DNA of 64,000 nt from Bradyrhizobium diazoefficiens (GCF_018131185.1 NZ_JAFCJE010000002.1:62001-126000); one strand, 5' to 3'; shown: positions 21,088 through 29,764, numbered from the stretch's first letter. Notes: generated by a model from the letters alone, not told the origin. A program made the numbers and translations.

Positions 21088-21668
21088 GACCGCACCCGCG
21101 AGGCAGGGGGCCGCTGTCTTGGCTTTCCGAGCGTGAGCGGCCTGAACAGTCGTTCGACGCCGACGCCGAGGATGAAGCCTGCCACGACGTCGCTGACCCA
21201 GTGTGCAAGCACGACAACGCGCGTCAACGACAGAGCCACGGCAAGCGAGCGCACCAGCCGGCGTGGGACGGGCTTCAGCAGCCCTGCCGCCGAGGCCAGC
21301 GCGCCCATGTGCAGAGCATGGCCGGAAGGAAACGCGTCGCGGGATCGTCCCGATATGGGAATACCGTTCGCATGACCGCGCACTGTCAGCCGGTCGGGCC
21401 TCGTCTGGTCGAACAGGGACTTCAGCAGGTGCGGCAGCACCGCGGTCGCCAAGGAGACCGCCAACATGTGATTTGCGACAGGACGCGCGCCGGGTTGCCG
21501 AAGCCGGGCGTAAAGCCAACCAGCCGCAGCGAGCACGAGCAGCACGTGCTCGTCCGCAGCCCAGGTCAAAGTCTGGGCGACTTGCTCGATGTCTGAATTT
21601 GTGTCCTGCGCTATTTCGTTGGCGAGCGCCTGGTCGATCCGAGTCGGCTTTACTTTTACGAGTGCCAT
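21084..21668 (-). CDS. PAP2-superfamily membrane phosphatase (194 aa)
   Basis: Predicted lipid or isoprenoid phosphatase. All three PAP2 motifs are present in order: KSLFDQTRP (K-x6-RP, about 85), FPSGH (about 113) and TRVVVLAHWVSD (R-x5-H-x3-D, about 150). Several hydrophobic helices flank them. Substrates of the family include phosphatidic acid and undecaprenyl pyrophosphate; which applies here is unknown. It heads the operon with two DUF3147-type genes. No EcfG element is evident upstream. Confidence 0.85.
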   Translation of the reverse strand: MALVKVKPTRIDQALANEIAQDTNSDIEQVAQTLTWAADEHVLLVLAAAGWLYARLRQPGARPVANHMLAVSLATAVLPHLLKSLFDQTRPDRLTVRGHANGIPISGRSRDAFPSGHALHMGALASAAGLLKPVPRRLVRSLAVALSLTRVVVLAHWVSDVVAGFILGVGVERLFRPLTLGKPRQRPPASRVRS

Positions 21669-21884
21669 CGGTCTGGCGAGTTATCCATGATGACCGTTCT
21701 GTAAATTCTGTATGACAATGAACGTTCCTGCGGCGCTCGTGGCCTCTGCGGATCGATCGAAACGAGTGCGGCAGGCTGCTCCGGATGACCGAGCGGAATC
21801 ATCGCGAGCTTGCGGGCATACGGAGCGAAGGCATCGTTGCCGGGACGAGGAAGACGCCGAGGGGCGGCCTCCTCGTCCGACGCG

Positions 21885-22436
21885 TTACTTTGTCTGGCCG
21901 ACGCTCGGCGCCTTGCCGAGTTCCTTGGCCATGACAAGATGGTGCTTGAGCGCCGGCAGCGTCTTGCCGGCCCAGTCCTTCAGCGCGGAATTGTCACCGC
22001 CCTTGGCGTAGCGTTCGAACAGCGACACCGCATCTTCATGGGCGCTGACCTGGTAGGAGTTGTAGTCCGAGCTGAAATCCTTGCCGGTGGCGTTCTTGAG
22101 CTTGTCGAGCTTGCTCTGGTGCGAGCTGTCGAGCGCTGTCGGCAGGGTCGCCTGCACCTTGCCGTCACTGACGAGACTCTTCAGTTCGGTACTGGTCTTG
22201 GTGTGGTCCGTCACCATCTGCTGTGCGAAGCTCTTCTCCTGAGCGTTGCCCTTCTGCTGGGCGAGCTTGCTCGACTCGATCTCGAACATGTCGCTGATCG
22301 CGACCTCCTTGACGAAATCCGCAGTAGCAGGTGCGACGCCGAGTGCCGAATTGATGCCGGTCTTCTCGCCCAGCGACTGGGCGGGGGCGGGGCCTGCGAG
22401 AAGCACGCAGGCAAGGGCGATGACGGTCCGTTTCAT
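21885..22436 (-). CDS. exported DUF4142 protein (183 aa)
   Basis: DUF4142 proteins are periplasmic ferritin-like four-helix proteins of unknown function. A signal peptide (MKRTVIALACVLLAGPAPAQ) precedes PATADFVKEVAISDMFEIES, a long helix with AQEKSFAQQMVTDHTKTSTE (family signature around QMVxDH), and a C-terminal SAHEDAVSLFERYAKGGDNS segment with KTLPALKHHL. The frame opens 19 codons earlier, but ATG 22436 begins the signal peptide. A GGAAC-N16-GGTT promoter lies 56-80 nt upstream, suggesting general-stress control. Confidence 0.88.
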   Translation of the reverse strand: MKRTVIALACVLLAGPAPAQSLGEKTGINSALGVAPATADFVKEVAISDMFEIESSKLAQQKGNAQEKSFAQQMVTDHTKTSTELKSLVSDGKVQATLPTALDSSHQSKLDKLKNATGKDFSSDYNSYQVSAHEDAVSLFERYAKGGDNSALKDWAGKTLPALKHHLVMAKELGKAPSVGQTK

Positions 22437-22491
22437 GTCTAGTCCCTTCGGTTGTGCGCGCAGCCTTGTGCCGCGCGATGTTGCGCCGACC

Positions 22492-22516
22492 AACCGGCCG
22501 CGGGAGCCGTGGTTCC
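22492..22516 (-). promoter_or_regulatory. EcfG-type promoter of the DUF4142 gene
   Basis: On the minus strand GGAAC (22516-22512), 16 nt, GGTT (22495-22492). It sits between the stop of the 75-aa gene and the DUF4142 start. Confidence 0.6.
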
Positions 22517-22522
22517 TAAGGA

Positions 22523-22750
22523 CTAATCCGCTGGATTGCGTCCGGTGCGCGGATTGATGGGATCGGTCGGCTTGCGTCGAAGCCGCTCGGGCAGAAACGG
22601 TTCAGTGGGGACGGCCGTGGCATCGGCACGCACATCGGCGTGGCGTTGTGCGCGCTCGTGCGGCGTCCTGTTGTCGTTGAAGTGGTATTTCACGTCGACG
22701 CCATCGACGGGATCGTTGACGCCATGCTGGATATCGCGGAAGTCGCTCAT
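22523..22750 (-). CDS. small hydrophilic rhizobial protein (75 aa)
   Basis: Function unknown. MSDFRDIQHGVNDPVDGVDV begins a hydrophilic, Arg/Asp/Pro-rich product that ends PTDPINPRTGRNPAD; probably largely unstructured. Its ATG overlaps the stop of the thiamine-pyrophosphate enzyme as ATGA, with GAGGTGAACC just before it. It is therefore coupled to that gene and shares its EcfG-type promoter. Confidence 0.6.
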   Translation of the reverse strand: MSDFRDIQHGVNDPVDGVDVKYHFNDNRTPHERAQRHADVRADATAVPTEPFLPERLRRKPTDPINPRTGRNPAD

Positions 22751-24555
22751 GGTTCACCTCGTTCCTTTCCGGGCAGGATCGTTTCGAGCACCTGCCGCGC
22801 CGCTCCCTTGATCATCCGGCTTTGGTTCGGATCGCCCTTCATCAGGGCGAGCGAAAAGTTTTTTGCCTGTTGAAGCGTGATATGCGGCGGCAGCGGTGGC
22901 ACTTCGGGATCCGTTTTCACTTCCAGCACGACGGGCATCTCGCTCGCCAGCGCCTGCTCCCAGGCCGAACCGAGCCGCTGTGGACTGTCGACGAAGATGC
23001 CGCGCAGGCCGATGAGCTCGGCGAAGCGGGAATAGGAGACGTCGGGAATACGCTGCGAGGCTTCGAATTTGGGATCGCCGTTGATGATGCGCTGCTCCCA
23101 GGTCACCTGGTTGAGATCCTCGTTGTTGAAGACGCAGACGATGAAGCGCGGGTCGCGCCAGGAGCGCCAGTACTTTGCGGCCGTGATCAGCTCGGCCATG
23201 TTGTTCATCTGCATCGCGCCGTCGCCGACGAGGGCGATCACCGGCCGATCCGGATGGGCGTACTTCGCGGCGAGGGCATAAGGCACCGCTGCGCCCATCG
23301 AGGCGAGGCCGCCGGAGAGCGAGGCGATCATGCCGCGCCGCATCTTCAGGTCGCGTGCGAACCAGTTGGCACATGAGCCGGAATCACTGGTGATGATGGC
23401 GCGATCGGGCAGCCGCGGGGACAGTTCCCAGGCGACGAGCTGCGGATTGACCGGCGCGGCTGGCTGGTGCGCGCGGTCATCCAGCGTCTTCCACCATGCC
23501 GCAACGTCCTCTTCGATGCTCTGGCGCCAGCCGCCATCGCTTTTGCGTTTCAGCCGCGGCAGCAATGCGCGCAAGGTCTCGGCGGCATCGCCCACGAGGC
23601 CGGCCTCCATGGGAAAGCGGATCGACATCATGCTGGCATCGATGTCGATCTGCACCCCGCGCGCGCTGCCTTCCTTGGGAAGGAATTCGGCATAGGGGAA
23701 GGCGGAGCCGACCATCAGCAGCGTGTCGCATTCCATCATCATGTTGTAGCTGGGCTCGGTGCCGAGCAGGCCGATCGAGCCGGTGACCCACGGCAGGTCG
23801 TCGGGCAGCGCGGCCTTGCCGAGCAGCGCCTTGGCGCAGCCGGCCGACAGCCGATCGGCGACGGCGATCACCTCGTCGGTGGCGCCAAGCGCACCGGCGC
23901 CGACGAGCATCGCGACCTTGTTGCCGGCATTGAGGATCTCCGCAGCGCGATCGAGATCGGCCTCCTGCGGCATGATGCTGGGGGCGCTGTAGCCGATGCC
24001 GGAATGCAGCGTGCCGTGGGCGCGGGGCGGGTCTTCGTAAGGCTCTTCCTGCAGATCATTGGGCAGGATGATCACGGTCGGGGTCCGCCGCGCCAGCGCG
24101 ATTCGCGCCGCGCGATCGATCAGATGCCGCACTTGCGCAGGCGAGGATGCCTGCATGACGTAGGCGCCGGCAACGTCCTTGAACATCGAGACGAGATCGA
24201 GCTCCTGCTGATAGCTCCCGCCCAGCGCGTTCCGCGCCTGCTGGCCGACGATCGCGAGCACCGGCTGGTGATCCAGGAGCGCGTCGTAGAGCCCGGTGAC
24301 GAGATGCGAAGCGCCGGGACCGGAGGTCGCAATGCAGACACCGAGCTCCCTTGAGAATTTTGCATAAGCGGTCGCCATGAAGGCGGCCATCTCCTCGTGC
24401 CGCGCCTGCACGAAGCCGATCTCGTGGTCCTTTCCCTGGGCCCGGTTCATCGCGCCGAACACGCCGTTGATGCCGTCGCCGGGATAGCCAAAGATGTGGC
24501 GCACTCCCCATTGATGCAGACGCTGAACGATGAAGTCGGAGACTGTCTGGGACAT
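22747..24555 (-). CDS. thiamine-pyrophosphate-dependent enzyme, pyruvate oxidase/acetolactate synthase-like
   Basis: Probably decarboxylates a 2-oxo acid such as pyruvate. The 602-residue product has the three domains of the POX/ALS fold: PYR (about 1-170) with the catalytic Glu in QARHEEMAAF, a central domain (about 185-330) and PP (about 370-540) with the TPP/Mg motif LVGDGAMQMNN. The C-terminus is longer than in acetolactate synthase. No ilvN-like small subunit is adjacent, which favours an oxidase or dehydrogenase role over branched-chain synthesis. ATG 24555 begins MSQTVSDFIV. An EcfG-type promoter lies just upstream; the 75-aa gene follows with a 4-nt overlap. Confidence 0.85.
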   Translation of the reverse strand: MSQTVSDFIVQRLHQWGVRHIFGYPGDGINGVFGAMNRAQGKDHEIGFVQARHEEMAAFMATAYAKFSRELGVCIATSGPGASHLVTGLYDALLDHQPVLAIVGQQARNALGGSYQQELDLVSMFKDVAGAYVMQASSPAQVRHLIDRAARIALARRTPTVIILPNDLQEEPYEDPPRAHGTLHSGIGYSAPSIMPQEADLDRAAEILNAGNKVAMLVGAGALGATDEVIAVADRLSAGCAKALLGKAALPDDLPWVTGSIGLLGTEPSYNMMMECDTLLMVGSAFPYAEFLPKEGSARGVQIDIDASMMSIRFPMEAGLVGDAAETLRALLPRLKRKSDGGWRQSIEEDVAAWWKTLDDRAHQPAAPVNPQLVAWELSPRLPDRAIITSDSGSCANWFARDLKMRRGMIASLSGGLASMGAAVPYALAAKYAHPDRPVIALVGDGAMQMNNMAELITAAKYWRSWRDPRFIVCVFNNEDLNQVTWEQRIINGDPKFEASQRIPDVSYSRFAELIGLRGIFVDSPQRLGSAWEQALASEMPVVLEVKTDPEVPPLPPHITLQQAKNFSLALMKGDPNQSRMIKGAARQVLETILPGKERGEP

Positions 24556-24591
24556 AGCGGGCGGCTCTGGGTTCGGCCTCGTTAGCTTGAG

Positions 24592-24616
24592 AACCGGTTG
24601 TTTGTGGCGATGTTCC
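24592..24616 (-). promoter_or_regulatory. EcfG-type promoter of the TPP-enzyme operon
   Basis: On the minus strand GGAAC (24616-24612), 16 nt, GGTT (24595-24592), about 37 nt before the ATG. Confidence 0.65.
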
Positions 24617-24639
24617 CAAACTGTTGCGAAACGCACGCC

Positions 24640-24665
24640 GGAACGATCGATCACCCCTTGCGGTT
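24640..24665 (+). promoter_or_regulatory. EcfG-type promoter of the PRC-barrel gene
   Basis: GGAAC at 24640-24644, 17 nt, GGTT at 24662-24665, divergent from the TPP-enzyme promoter and 31 nt before the PRC-barrel ATG. Confidence 0.55.
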
Positions 24666-24695
24666 GATTCACAGATGCCTGAGTGGAGAATGACG

Positions 24696-25070
24696 ATGCT
24701 GAATCAGGGCGAACTGGACCGGAACGAGATGGGCCGGCTCATTGGAAGCGACAAGGTCGAGGGAACCGCTGTCTACGGTGCCGATCGAAACAAGATCGGT
24801 TCGATCGAGCGGGTGATGATCGACAAGATCACTGGCAAGGTCTCTTACGCAGTGCTCGGCTTCGGCGGCTTTCTTGGCCTCGGCAATGATCACTACCCGT
24901 TGCCTTGGCAGTCGCTGAAATACGACACCGAGCTTGGCGGTTATATTACCGCAATCACGGCCAGCGATCTGGAAGGCGCTCCAAAATATGGCGAGCAGAC
25001 CCAGTGGAACTGGAGCGATGACGCTGCCGTGCGCCGCATCAATGCCTATTACGGCGTCCCCTTCGCGTAA
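24696..25070 (+). CDS. PRC-barrel domain protein (124 aa)
   Basis: PRC-barrels are small beta-barrels found in RimM, photosynthetic reaction-centre H subunits and stress proteins; the role here is unknown. The domain spans about 10-90 (LIGSDKVEGTAVYGADRNKI, VMIDKITGKVSYAVLGFGGF, YPLPWQSLKYD), ending with NAYYGVPFA. Three in-frame ATGs exist; 24696 is chosen because GGAG lies 8 nt before it. An EcfG-type promoter upstream fits the common stress-induced occurrence of this family in rhizobia. Confidence 0.88.
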   Translation: MLNQGELDRNEMGRLIGSDKVEGTAVYGADRNKIGSIERVMIDKITGKVSYAVLGFGGFLGLGNDHYPLPWQSLKYDTELGGYITAITASDLEGAPKYGEQTQWNWSDDAAVRRINAYYGVPFA

Positions 25071-25126
25071 CGAGGGGACGATCCGACGAGCAGGGAACGG
25101 CCGACCGACGAATCCCCGGGATCAGA

Positions 25127-25258
25127 ATGACTGGGGATCGCGCAAACGGACGGACAAGCCTTGACGGACAAGCCTGGCAAGGCAGTCCGGAGAAGGAACA
25201 AGGATCGGACAAGGTGAAGCCCGACCTGGGCAAATGGCACGGGACGAAGACGCGCTGA
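25127..25258 (+). CDS. small hydrophilic protein before a terminator (43 aa)
   Basis: A 43-codon open frame, MTGDRANGRTSLDGQAWQGS then PEKEQGSDKVKPDLGKWHGT and KTR. The PDL-x-KW motif near the end resembles the C-terminus of several short rhizobial proteins. It is highly polar and probably disordered. The ribosome-binding site is weak. The strong terminator 26 nt downstream, with no other gene to serve, supports it being expressed. Confidence 0.45.
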   Translation: MTGDRANGRTSLDGQAWQGSPEKEQGSDKVKPDLGKWHGTKTR

Positions 25259-25284
25259 CAAGTGTCTCCCGTGGGGAACGAGAT

Positions 25285-25319
25285 GAAGCGCGGCGTTGAT
25301 GACGCCGCGCTTCTTTCTT
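25285..25319 (+). terminator. strong intrinsic terminator
   Basis: GAAGCGCGGCGT (25285-25296) pairs perfectly with 25302-25313 around TGATG, followed by TTTCTT. Confidence 0.85.
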
Positions 25320-25512
25320 GAGTTATGGCGTCCAATGGCCGCGGGGGTTCTTCACGAGGCCGGGCCGTACATCCTTCGAGGGACTCTCCGAGCGGCGCGC
25401 CTACGCGGCCGGGATCGCACATCCTTCGACCCTTCGGAGAGAAATGGTGACCGCGGCACGAGACTGCGGCTAGACTGCACCCAACCTGATCAAAATCCCG
25501 GGAGGTATCTAA

Positions 25513-26514
25513 GTGAAGACCGCGATCACCGAGCTGTTCGGCATCGAGCACCCCATCATCCAGGGCGGCATGCATTTCGTCGGCTTTGCCGAACTGGCCG
25601 CCGCCGTGTCCAATGCCGGCGGGCTCGGCATCATCACCGGCCTCACCCAGAAGACGCCGGAATTGCTCGCGAAGGAAATCGCACGTTGCCGCGACATGAC
25701 CGACAAGCCGTTCGGTGTGAACCTGACCTTCCTGCCGACCTTCGCGGCGCCGCCTTACCCCGAATACATCGCGGCCATCGTCGAAGGCGGCATCAACGCG
25801 GTGGAGACCGCGGGCCGCAGCCCGGAGGCCTACATGCCGGCGCTGAAGGCCGCAGGCATCAAGGTCATCCACAAATGCACCTCGGTCCGCCACTCGCTGA
25901 AGGCCGAGCGCATCGGCTGCGACGCCGTCAGCGTCGATGGTTTTGAATGTGGCGGTCATCCCGGCGAGGACGACATTCCCAACATGATCCTGCTGCCGCG
26001 CGCGGCGGAGGAGTTGAAGATCCCGTTCGTCGCCTCCGGCGGCATGGCCGACGGGCGCAGCCTCGTCGCGGCATTGTCGCTGGGCGCGGCCGGCATGAAC
26101 ATGGGCACGCGCTTCATCGCCACCAAGGAAGCGCCTGTGCATCAGAACGTGAAGAACGCGCTGGTCGCTGCCACCGAGCTCGATACCCGCCTGATCATGC
26201 GCAGCTTGCGCAACACCGAGCGCGTGCTGAGAAATGCCAATGTCGATCGCCTCATCGAGATCGAGCGCGAGAAGGGCGACAAACTGAAGATCGACGACAT
26301 CCACGACCAGGTCGCGGGCGTCTATCCCAAGATCATGCTCGAAGGCCAGATGGACGCCGGCGCCTGGAGCTGCGGCATGGTCGCTGGGTTGATCCACGAC
26401 ATCCCCTCCTGCAAGGAGCTGATTGACAGGATCATGGGCGAGGCGGAACAGATCATCCGCAACCGCCTGATGGGGTTCCTGGATGGGACGGGTGCGACGC
26501 GAAAGGTCGCATGA
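25513..26514 (+). CDS. nitronate monooxygenase-family flavoprotein
   Basis: FMN-dependent 2-nitropropane dioxygenase/nitronate monooxygenase-like enzyme; the family oxidises nitronates, but many members have other or unknown substrates. The 333-residue TIM barrel shows HPIIQGGM near the start, GGLGIITGL, GCDAVSVDGFECGGHPG, and the phosphate-binding ASGGMADGRS and GAAGMNMGTRF. Start is GTG at 25513 with GGAGG 8 nt upstream. Monocistronic by position. No signal peptide. Confidence 0.88.
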   Translation: MKTAITELFGIEHPIIQGGMHFVGFAELAAAVSNAGGLGIITGLTQKTPELLAKEIARCRDMTDKPFGVNLTFLPTFAAPPYPEYIAAIVEGGINAVETAGRSPEAYMPALKAAGIKVIHKCTSVRHSLKAERIGCDAVSVDGFECGGHPGEDDIPNMILLPRAAEELKIPFVASGGMADGRSLVAALSLGAAGMNMGTRFIATKEAPVHQNVKNALVAATELDTRLIMRSLRNTERVLRNANVDRLIEIEREKGDKLKIDDIHDQVAGVYPKIMLEGQMDAGAWSCGMVAGLIHDIPSCKELIDRIMGEAEQIIRNRLMGFLDGTGATRKVA

Positions 26515-26624
26515 CACCGCCAAAACTTCTTAACCACGGCGGCACTTGACCGCTGGAATTGGCCGCGGCGCCTCCTAAATAAGAGTAAATTACCCCTTTA
26601 ATAATCCAGTTTCAGGAGGCGTCC

Positions 26625-27044
26625 GTGGTCCTGAAGAGCATTCATTTTACAGTTGCCGTTGCCCTCATGCTCGCTGGCGGCGGCATCGCTCGCGCTGACG
26701 ACTACAAGCCCGGTGAATATCTCGGTCTCGATCTCTCCAAGGCGGTGCTGTCGCCGAAGCGGCTCGGGCCCGAGACGCAGTTTGCACCGGTAGCCTTGGA
26801 GGCACGTGGCGGCAACGAGGCGCAGGCCCGCGCCGAGCCGGTCGACGTGCCGAAGAAGGTTGCCGCCGAGCGCGTCCGTGGGGCCGAGCCCAAGGCCGCG
26901 CACGCCAGGGCCGCCCAGCCGCGCGGCGCAGCTCGCGCGAAGCTTGCGCATCGTCACGGCAACCCGCTGGATGCGCAGGCAATGGATACCCGCATCCAGA
27001 CCTGGCCGTGCCGCTCCGGCGGCATCTGCAACTGGAAGCATTAG
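26625..27044 (+). CDS. exported Ala/Arg-rich hypothetical protein (139 aa)
   Basis: Function unknown. A signal peptide (MVLKSIHFTVAVALMLAGGG, cleavage around IARA) is followed by YKPGEYLGLDLSKAVLSPKR, an Ala/Arg/Lys-rich low-complexity middle and a C-terminal TWPCRSGGICNWKH with a cysteine pair that may form a disulphide. GTG 26625 follows CAGGAGG at good spacing. It stands alone between the nitronate monooxygenase and the PhoD-like gene. Confidence 0.65.
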   Translation: MVLKSIHFTVAVALMLAGGGIARADDYKPGEYLGLDLSKAVLSPKRLGPETQFAPVALEARGGNEAQARAEPVDVPKKVAAERVRGAEPKAAHARAAQPRGAARAKLAHRHGNPLDAQAMDTRIQTWPCRSGGICNWKH

Positions 27045-27075
27045 GCGAGGCTGAAGCCGTCATCCGCGCGTCGCA

Positions 27076-27119
27076 AAACCGTAGGCGCGGAGTCAAGAAA
27101 CCGTAAGCCGGGAGTCAAG
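27076..27119. repeat. 22-bp tandem direct repeat upstream of the PhoD-like gene
   Basis: Two adjoining 22-bp units (27076-27097 and 27098-27119) share 19 of 22 bases. Within each, CCGTA and GAGTCAAG lie 11 bp apart, the helical spacing of PhoB sites. The ATG of the phosphatase is 44 nt downstream. A Pho box is possible but the heptamers match the consensus only loosely. Confidence 0.45.
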
Positions 27120-27162
27120 GAGCGCAGGCACCTTCCGTCGCGATTCGACGAAGGTTTCCTGA

Positions 27163-28737
27163 ATGGCAACGCTCCGCGCTTCGCGCGCATGGACCCGGCG
27201 GCAATTCCTGGTCCGTTCGACTTCAAGCCTGGCGGTTGCCTCGCTCGGCACGCTCGCGACCCCGTACCTCAGCCGCGCCGCCGATCGTCCGCAAATCGCC
27301 GGCGGAATCCAGTCCGGTGACGTCTGCGATGGCTCCGCCGTGATCTGGGCGCGCGCGGACAGGGCCGCACGGATGCACGTGGAGTGCTCGACCGTCGAGA
27401 GCTTCAGGAGCATCATGGCGTCGGCCTCGTGCGATGCGCTGCCCGATGCGGACTTCACCGCAAAGCTGCAGCTCGACGACCTGCCGCCCGGGCAGGACGT
27501 CTTCTATCGCATCCGCTTCGACGACATCGCGACTGGCCTTCGTGGCGAAAGCCGTCTCGGGCATTTCCGCACTGCGCCGGCAGCTCGCCAGTCGATCTCA
27601 TTCGTGTGGTCGGGCGACGTCGCGGGGCAGGGCTGGGGTATCGACATCTCGCGCGGCGGCTATCGCAGCTATCGCACCATGCTCGACAACCGTCCGGATT
27701 TCTTCATTCATTCCGGCGATCACATCTACGCCGACTGCACGATACCTGCCGAGCAGAAGCTGCCCAACGGCGAGACCTGGCGTAACCTCGTGACCGAGGA
27801 GAAGTCCGAAGTCGCGCACTCGCTGGCTCAGTTCCGCGGCAACTACAAATACAACCATCTCGACGAGAACTTTCGTGCCTTCCATGCGGAGGTGCCGATG
27901 TTCGCGCAGTGGGACGACCACGAGGTCACCAACGACTGGTCGCCGACCGGCAGCTATGATCACGCCGGCCATGAGGACGACGGCACCCCGCGCCTCGTCG
28001 CGCGCGCCCGCCGCGCCTTCTTCGACTTCATGCCGATCCGTGATCTCGGCGCGCGGCAGAGCCGGGTTTACCGTCGCATCGGCTACGGTCCGCTGCTCGA
28101 CGTCTTCATGATCGACATGCGCAGCTATCGCGATGATAGCTGGAACAAGGGCGGCGACCGTCGCGGCTGGATCCTCGGCTCCGAGCAGCTTGCCTGGCTG
28201 AAGCGGGAGCTCGCCGCCTCGCGCGCGACGTGGAAGGTCATCGCCGCCGATTTGCCGATCGGCCTCGTCAGTCTCGATGCCGTCGCGCTCGGCAATGGGG
28301 CGCCTGACCGGCGCGAGCACGAGATCGCCGAACTTCTCAGCTCGATCAAGCGCGCCGGAATCCGCAACGTGGTGTGGCTCACCGCGGACATGCACTACAC
28401 TGCCGCGCATTATTACGATCCCGGCAAAGCACAATTCAGGGATTTCGAGCCGTTCTGGGAGTTCGTCTCCGGCCCGCTGCACGCCGGGAGCTGGGGCCCG
28501 GGCGAACTCGACGATACCTTCGGGCCGACGGCGATGTACCAGAACGGCTGTAGCGCAGCGCAGGGCGAGAATCTGGCACCCTGTTTCGGACTGCAGTTTT
28601 TTGGCCGCGTCGACATCGATGGCCGCAGCGGCGTCATGACCGTCACGTTGAAGGACGTCGACAATCGCAGCCTATGGTCCGTCGACATCGCGCCGCAGCC
28701 ACAGGCGCGACCGGCTGTGGTGGCGCAGCATTCGTGA
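27163..28737 (+). CDS. phoD: PhoD-like Tat-exported alkaline phosphatase
   Basis: Predicted secreted phosphodiesterase/alkaline phosphatase releasing phosphate from organic esters. The 524-residue product has a twin-arginine signal (TRRQFLVRSTSSLAVASL), a PhoD N-terminal Fn3-like domain (about 45-140, GGIQSGDVCDGSAVIWARAD) and the metallophosphatase core, with metal ligands in SGDHIYAD, WDDHEVTNDW and TADMHYTAA. Length fits the PhoD family. A tandem repeat upstream may be a PhoB site. No phosphate transporter genes are near. Confidence 0.88.
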   Translation: MATLRASRAWTRRQFLVRSTSSLAVASLGTLATPYLSRAADRPQIAGGIQSGDVCDGSAVIWARADRAARMHVECSTVESFRSIMASASCDALPDADFTAKLQLDDLPPGQDVFYRIRFDDIATGLRGESRLGHFRTAPAARQSISFVWSGDVAGQGWGIDISRGGYRSYRTMLDNRPDFFIHSGDHIYADCTIPAEQKLPNGETWRNLVTEEKSEVAHSLAQFRGNYKYNHLDENFRAFHAEVPMFAQWDDHEVTNDWSPTGSYDHAGHEDDGTPRLVARARRAFFDFMPIRDLGARQSRVYRRIGYGPLLDVFMIDMRSYRDDSWNKGGDRRGWILGSEQLAWLKRELAASRATWKVIAADLPIGLVSLDAVALGNGAPDRREHEIAELLSSIKRAGIRNVVWLTADMHYTAAHYYDPGKAQFRDFEPFWEFVSGPLHAGSWGPGELDDTFGPTAMYQNGCSAAQGENLAPCFGLQFFGRVDIDGRSGVMTVTLKDVDNRSLWSVDIAPQPQARPAVVAQHS

Positions 28738-28945
28738 GGGGGATAAGCTGCCCTCGTCGTCATGTCGGGACAAGCCGGCCATGATGATGACTGGCCTGGC
28801 TCGCATCTAACCCGATCTTGATTGGCCGCCGCGCTGCTGGCGCGCTAGGATGCCCGCTCCCGCCATCTCGTTTCCTTCACCGAAGAGTCTGTCCCCGCGG
28901 CCTCGCGGCGCGTCCGGCGGGATGCAATACGTCAGGAGCCTGTTC

Positions 28946-29764
28946 ATGGACAATCTGAAGACACAGGGCATCAGCATGCCCAAGCTCGGCCTCGGCACCT
29001 TTCGCATGCAGGGCGATGCCTGCCGCGCCGCGGTCGAGAGCGCGCTGTCGATCGGCTATCGCCACATCGACACTGCGGAGATGTATGCGAACGAGGAGCC
29101 GATCGGATCAGCCATCGCCGCGTCCCGTCTGCCGCGAAACGAGCTGCACGTCACGACAAAGGTCTGGCACGAGAACCTCACCCCCGACGCGATGCGGCGT
29201 GCCTTCGATGCCAGCCTGAAGAAGCTTCGGCTCGACCATGTCGATCTCTATCTCGTGCATTGGCCGTCGAAGGCCGCGGACTGGGGTGCGGTGTTCGAGA
29301 CCCTGATGAAGCTGAAGGAGGAGGGGCGCACGCGGGCCATCGGTGTCGCCAATTTCACCACGGCGCTGCTCAAGATCGCGGTCGAGGACATCAGGGCGCC
29401 GATCGCCTGCAATCAGATCGAATATCACGCGATGCTCGATCAATCGAAGGTGCTGGCTTATCTCGCGGCAAAGTCGATCCCGCTCGTCGCTTATTGCCCG
29501 CTCGCGCAGGGGCGCATTGCCTCGGATCCGGTGCTGGCGGAGATCGGTGCCAGGCACAACGCGACCGCTGCGCAGGTGGCGCTGAAATGGCTGCTCGACC
29601 AGGACGGCGTCGCCGCGATCCCGAAAGCCTCGCGCCGTGAGAGCCAGCAAGCCAATCTCGACGCGCTGAATATCACGCTCGACGATGGCGACCGCCGGAA
29701 GATCGCCGCGCTGCCGAAGGACAGGCGTTGCGTCAATCCGGGTTTTGCGCCGAAGTGGGACTAG
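28946..29764 (+). CDS. aldo/keto reductase (2,5-diketo-D-gluconate reductase-like)
   Basis: NADPH-dependent carbonyl reductase of the AKR superfamily. The 272-residue TIM barrel has the tetrad Asp and Tyr in DTAEMYANE, Lys in TTKVWHEN and His in YLVHWPS, plus the coenzyme-binding IPKASRRESQQAN. The small size and sequence style resemble DkgB (YafB). ATG 28946 is chosen because CAGGAG lies 8 nt upstream; ATG 28922 is an alternative. An intrinsic terminator follows. Confidence 0.9.
   Translation: MDNLKTQGISMPKLGLGTFRMQGDACRAAVESALSIGYRHIDTAEMYANEEPIGSAIAASRLPRNELHVTTKVWHENLTPDAMRRAFDASLKKLRLDHVDLYLVHWPSKAADWGAVFETLMKLKEEGRTRAIGVANFTTALLKIAVEDIRAPIACNQIEYHAMLDQSKVLAYLAAKSIPLVAYCPLAQGRIASDPVLAEIGARHNATAAQVALKWLLDQDGVAAIPKASRRESQQANLDALNITLDDGDRRKIAALPKDRRCVNPGFAPKWD

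Noticed and set aside
21656..21937. 93-codon minus-strand frame between the PAP2 and DUF4142 genes
   Set aside because: Arg/Pro-rich, overlaps both flanking genes and has no start signal; the gap probably holds only leader sequence.
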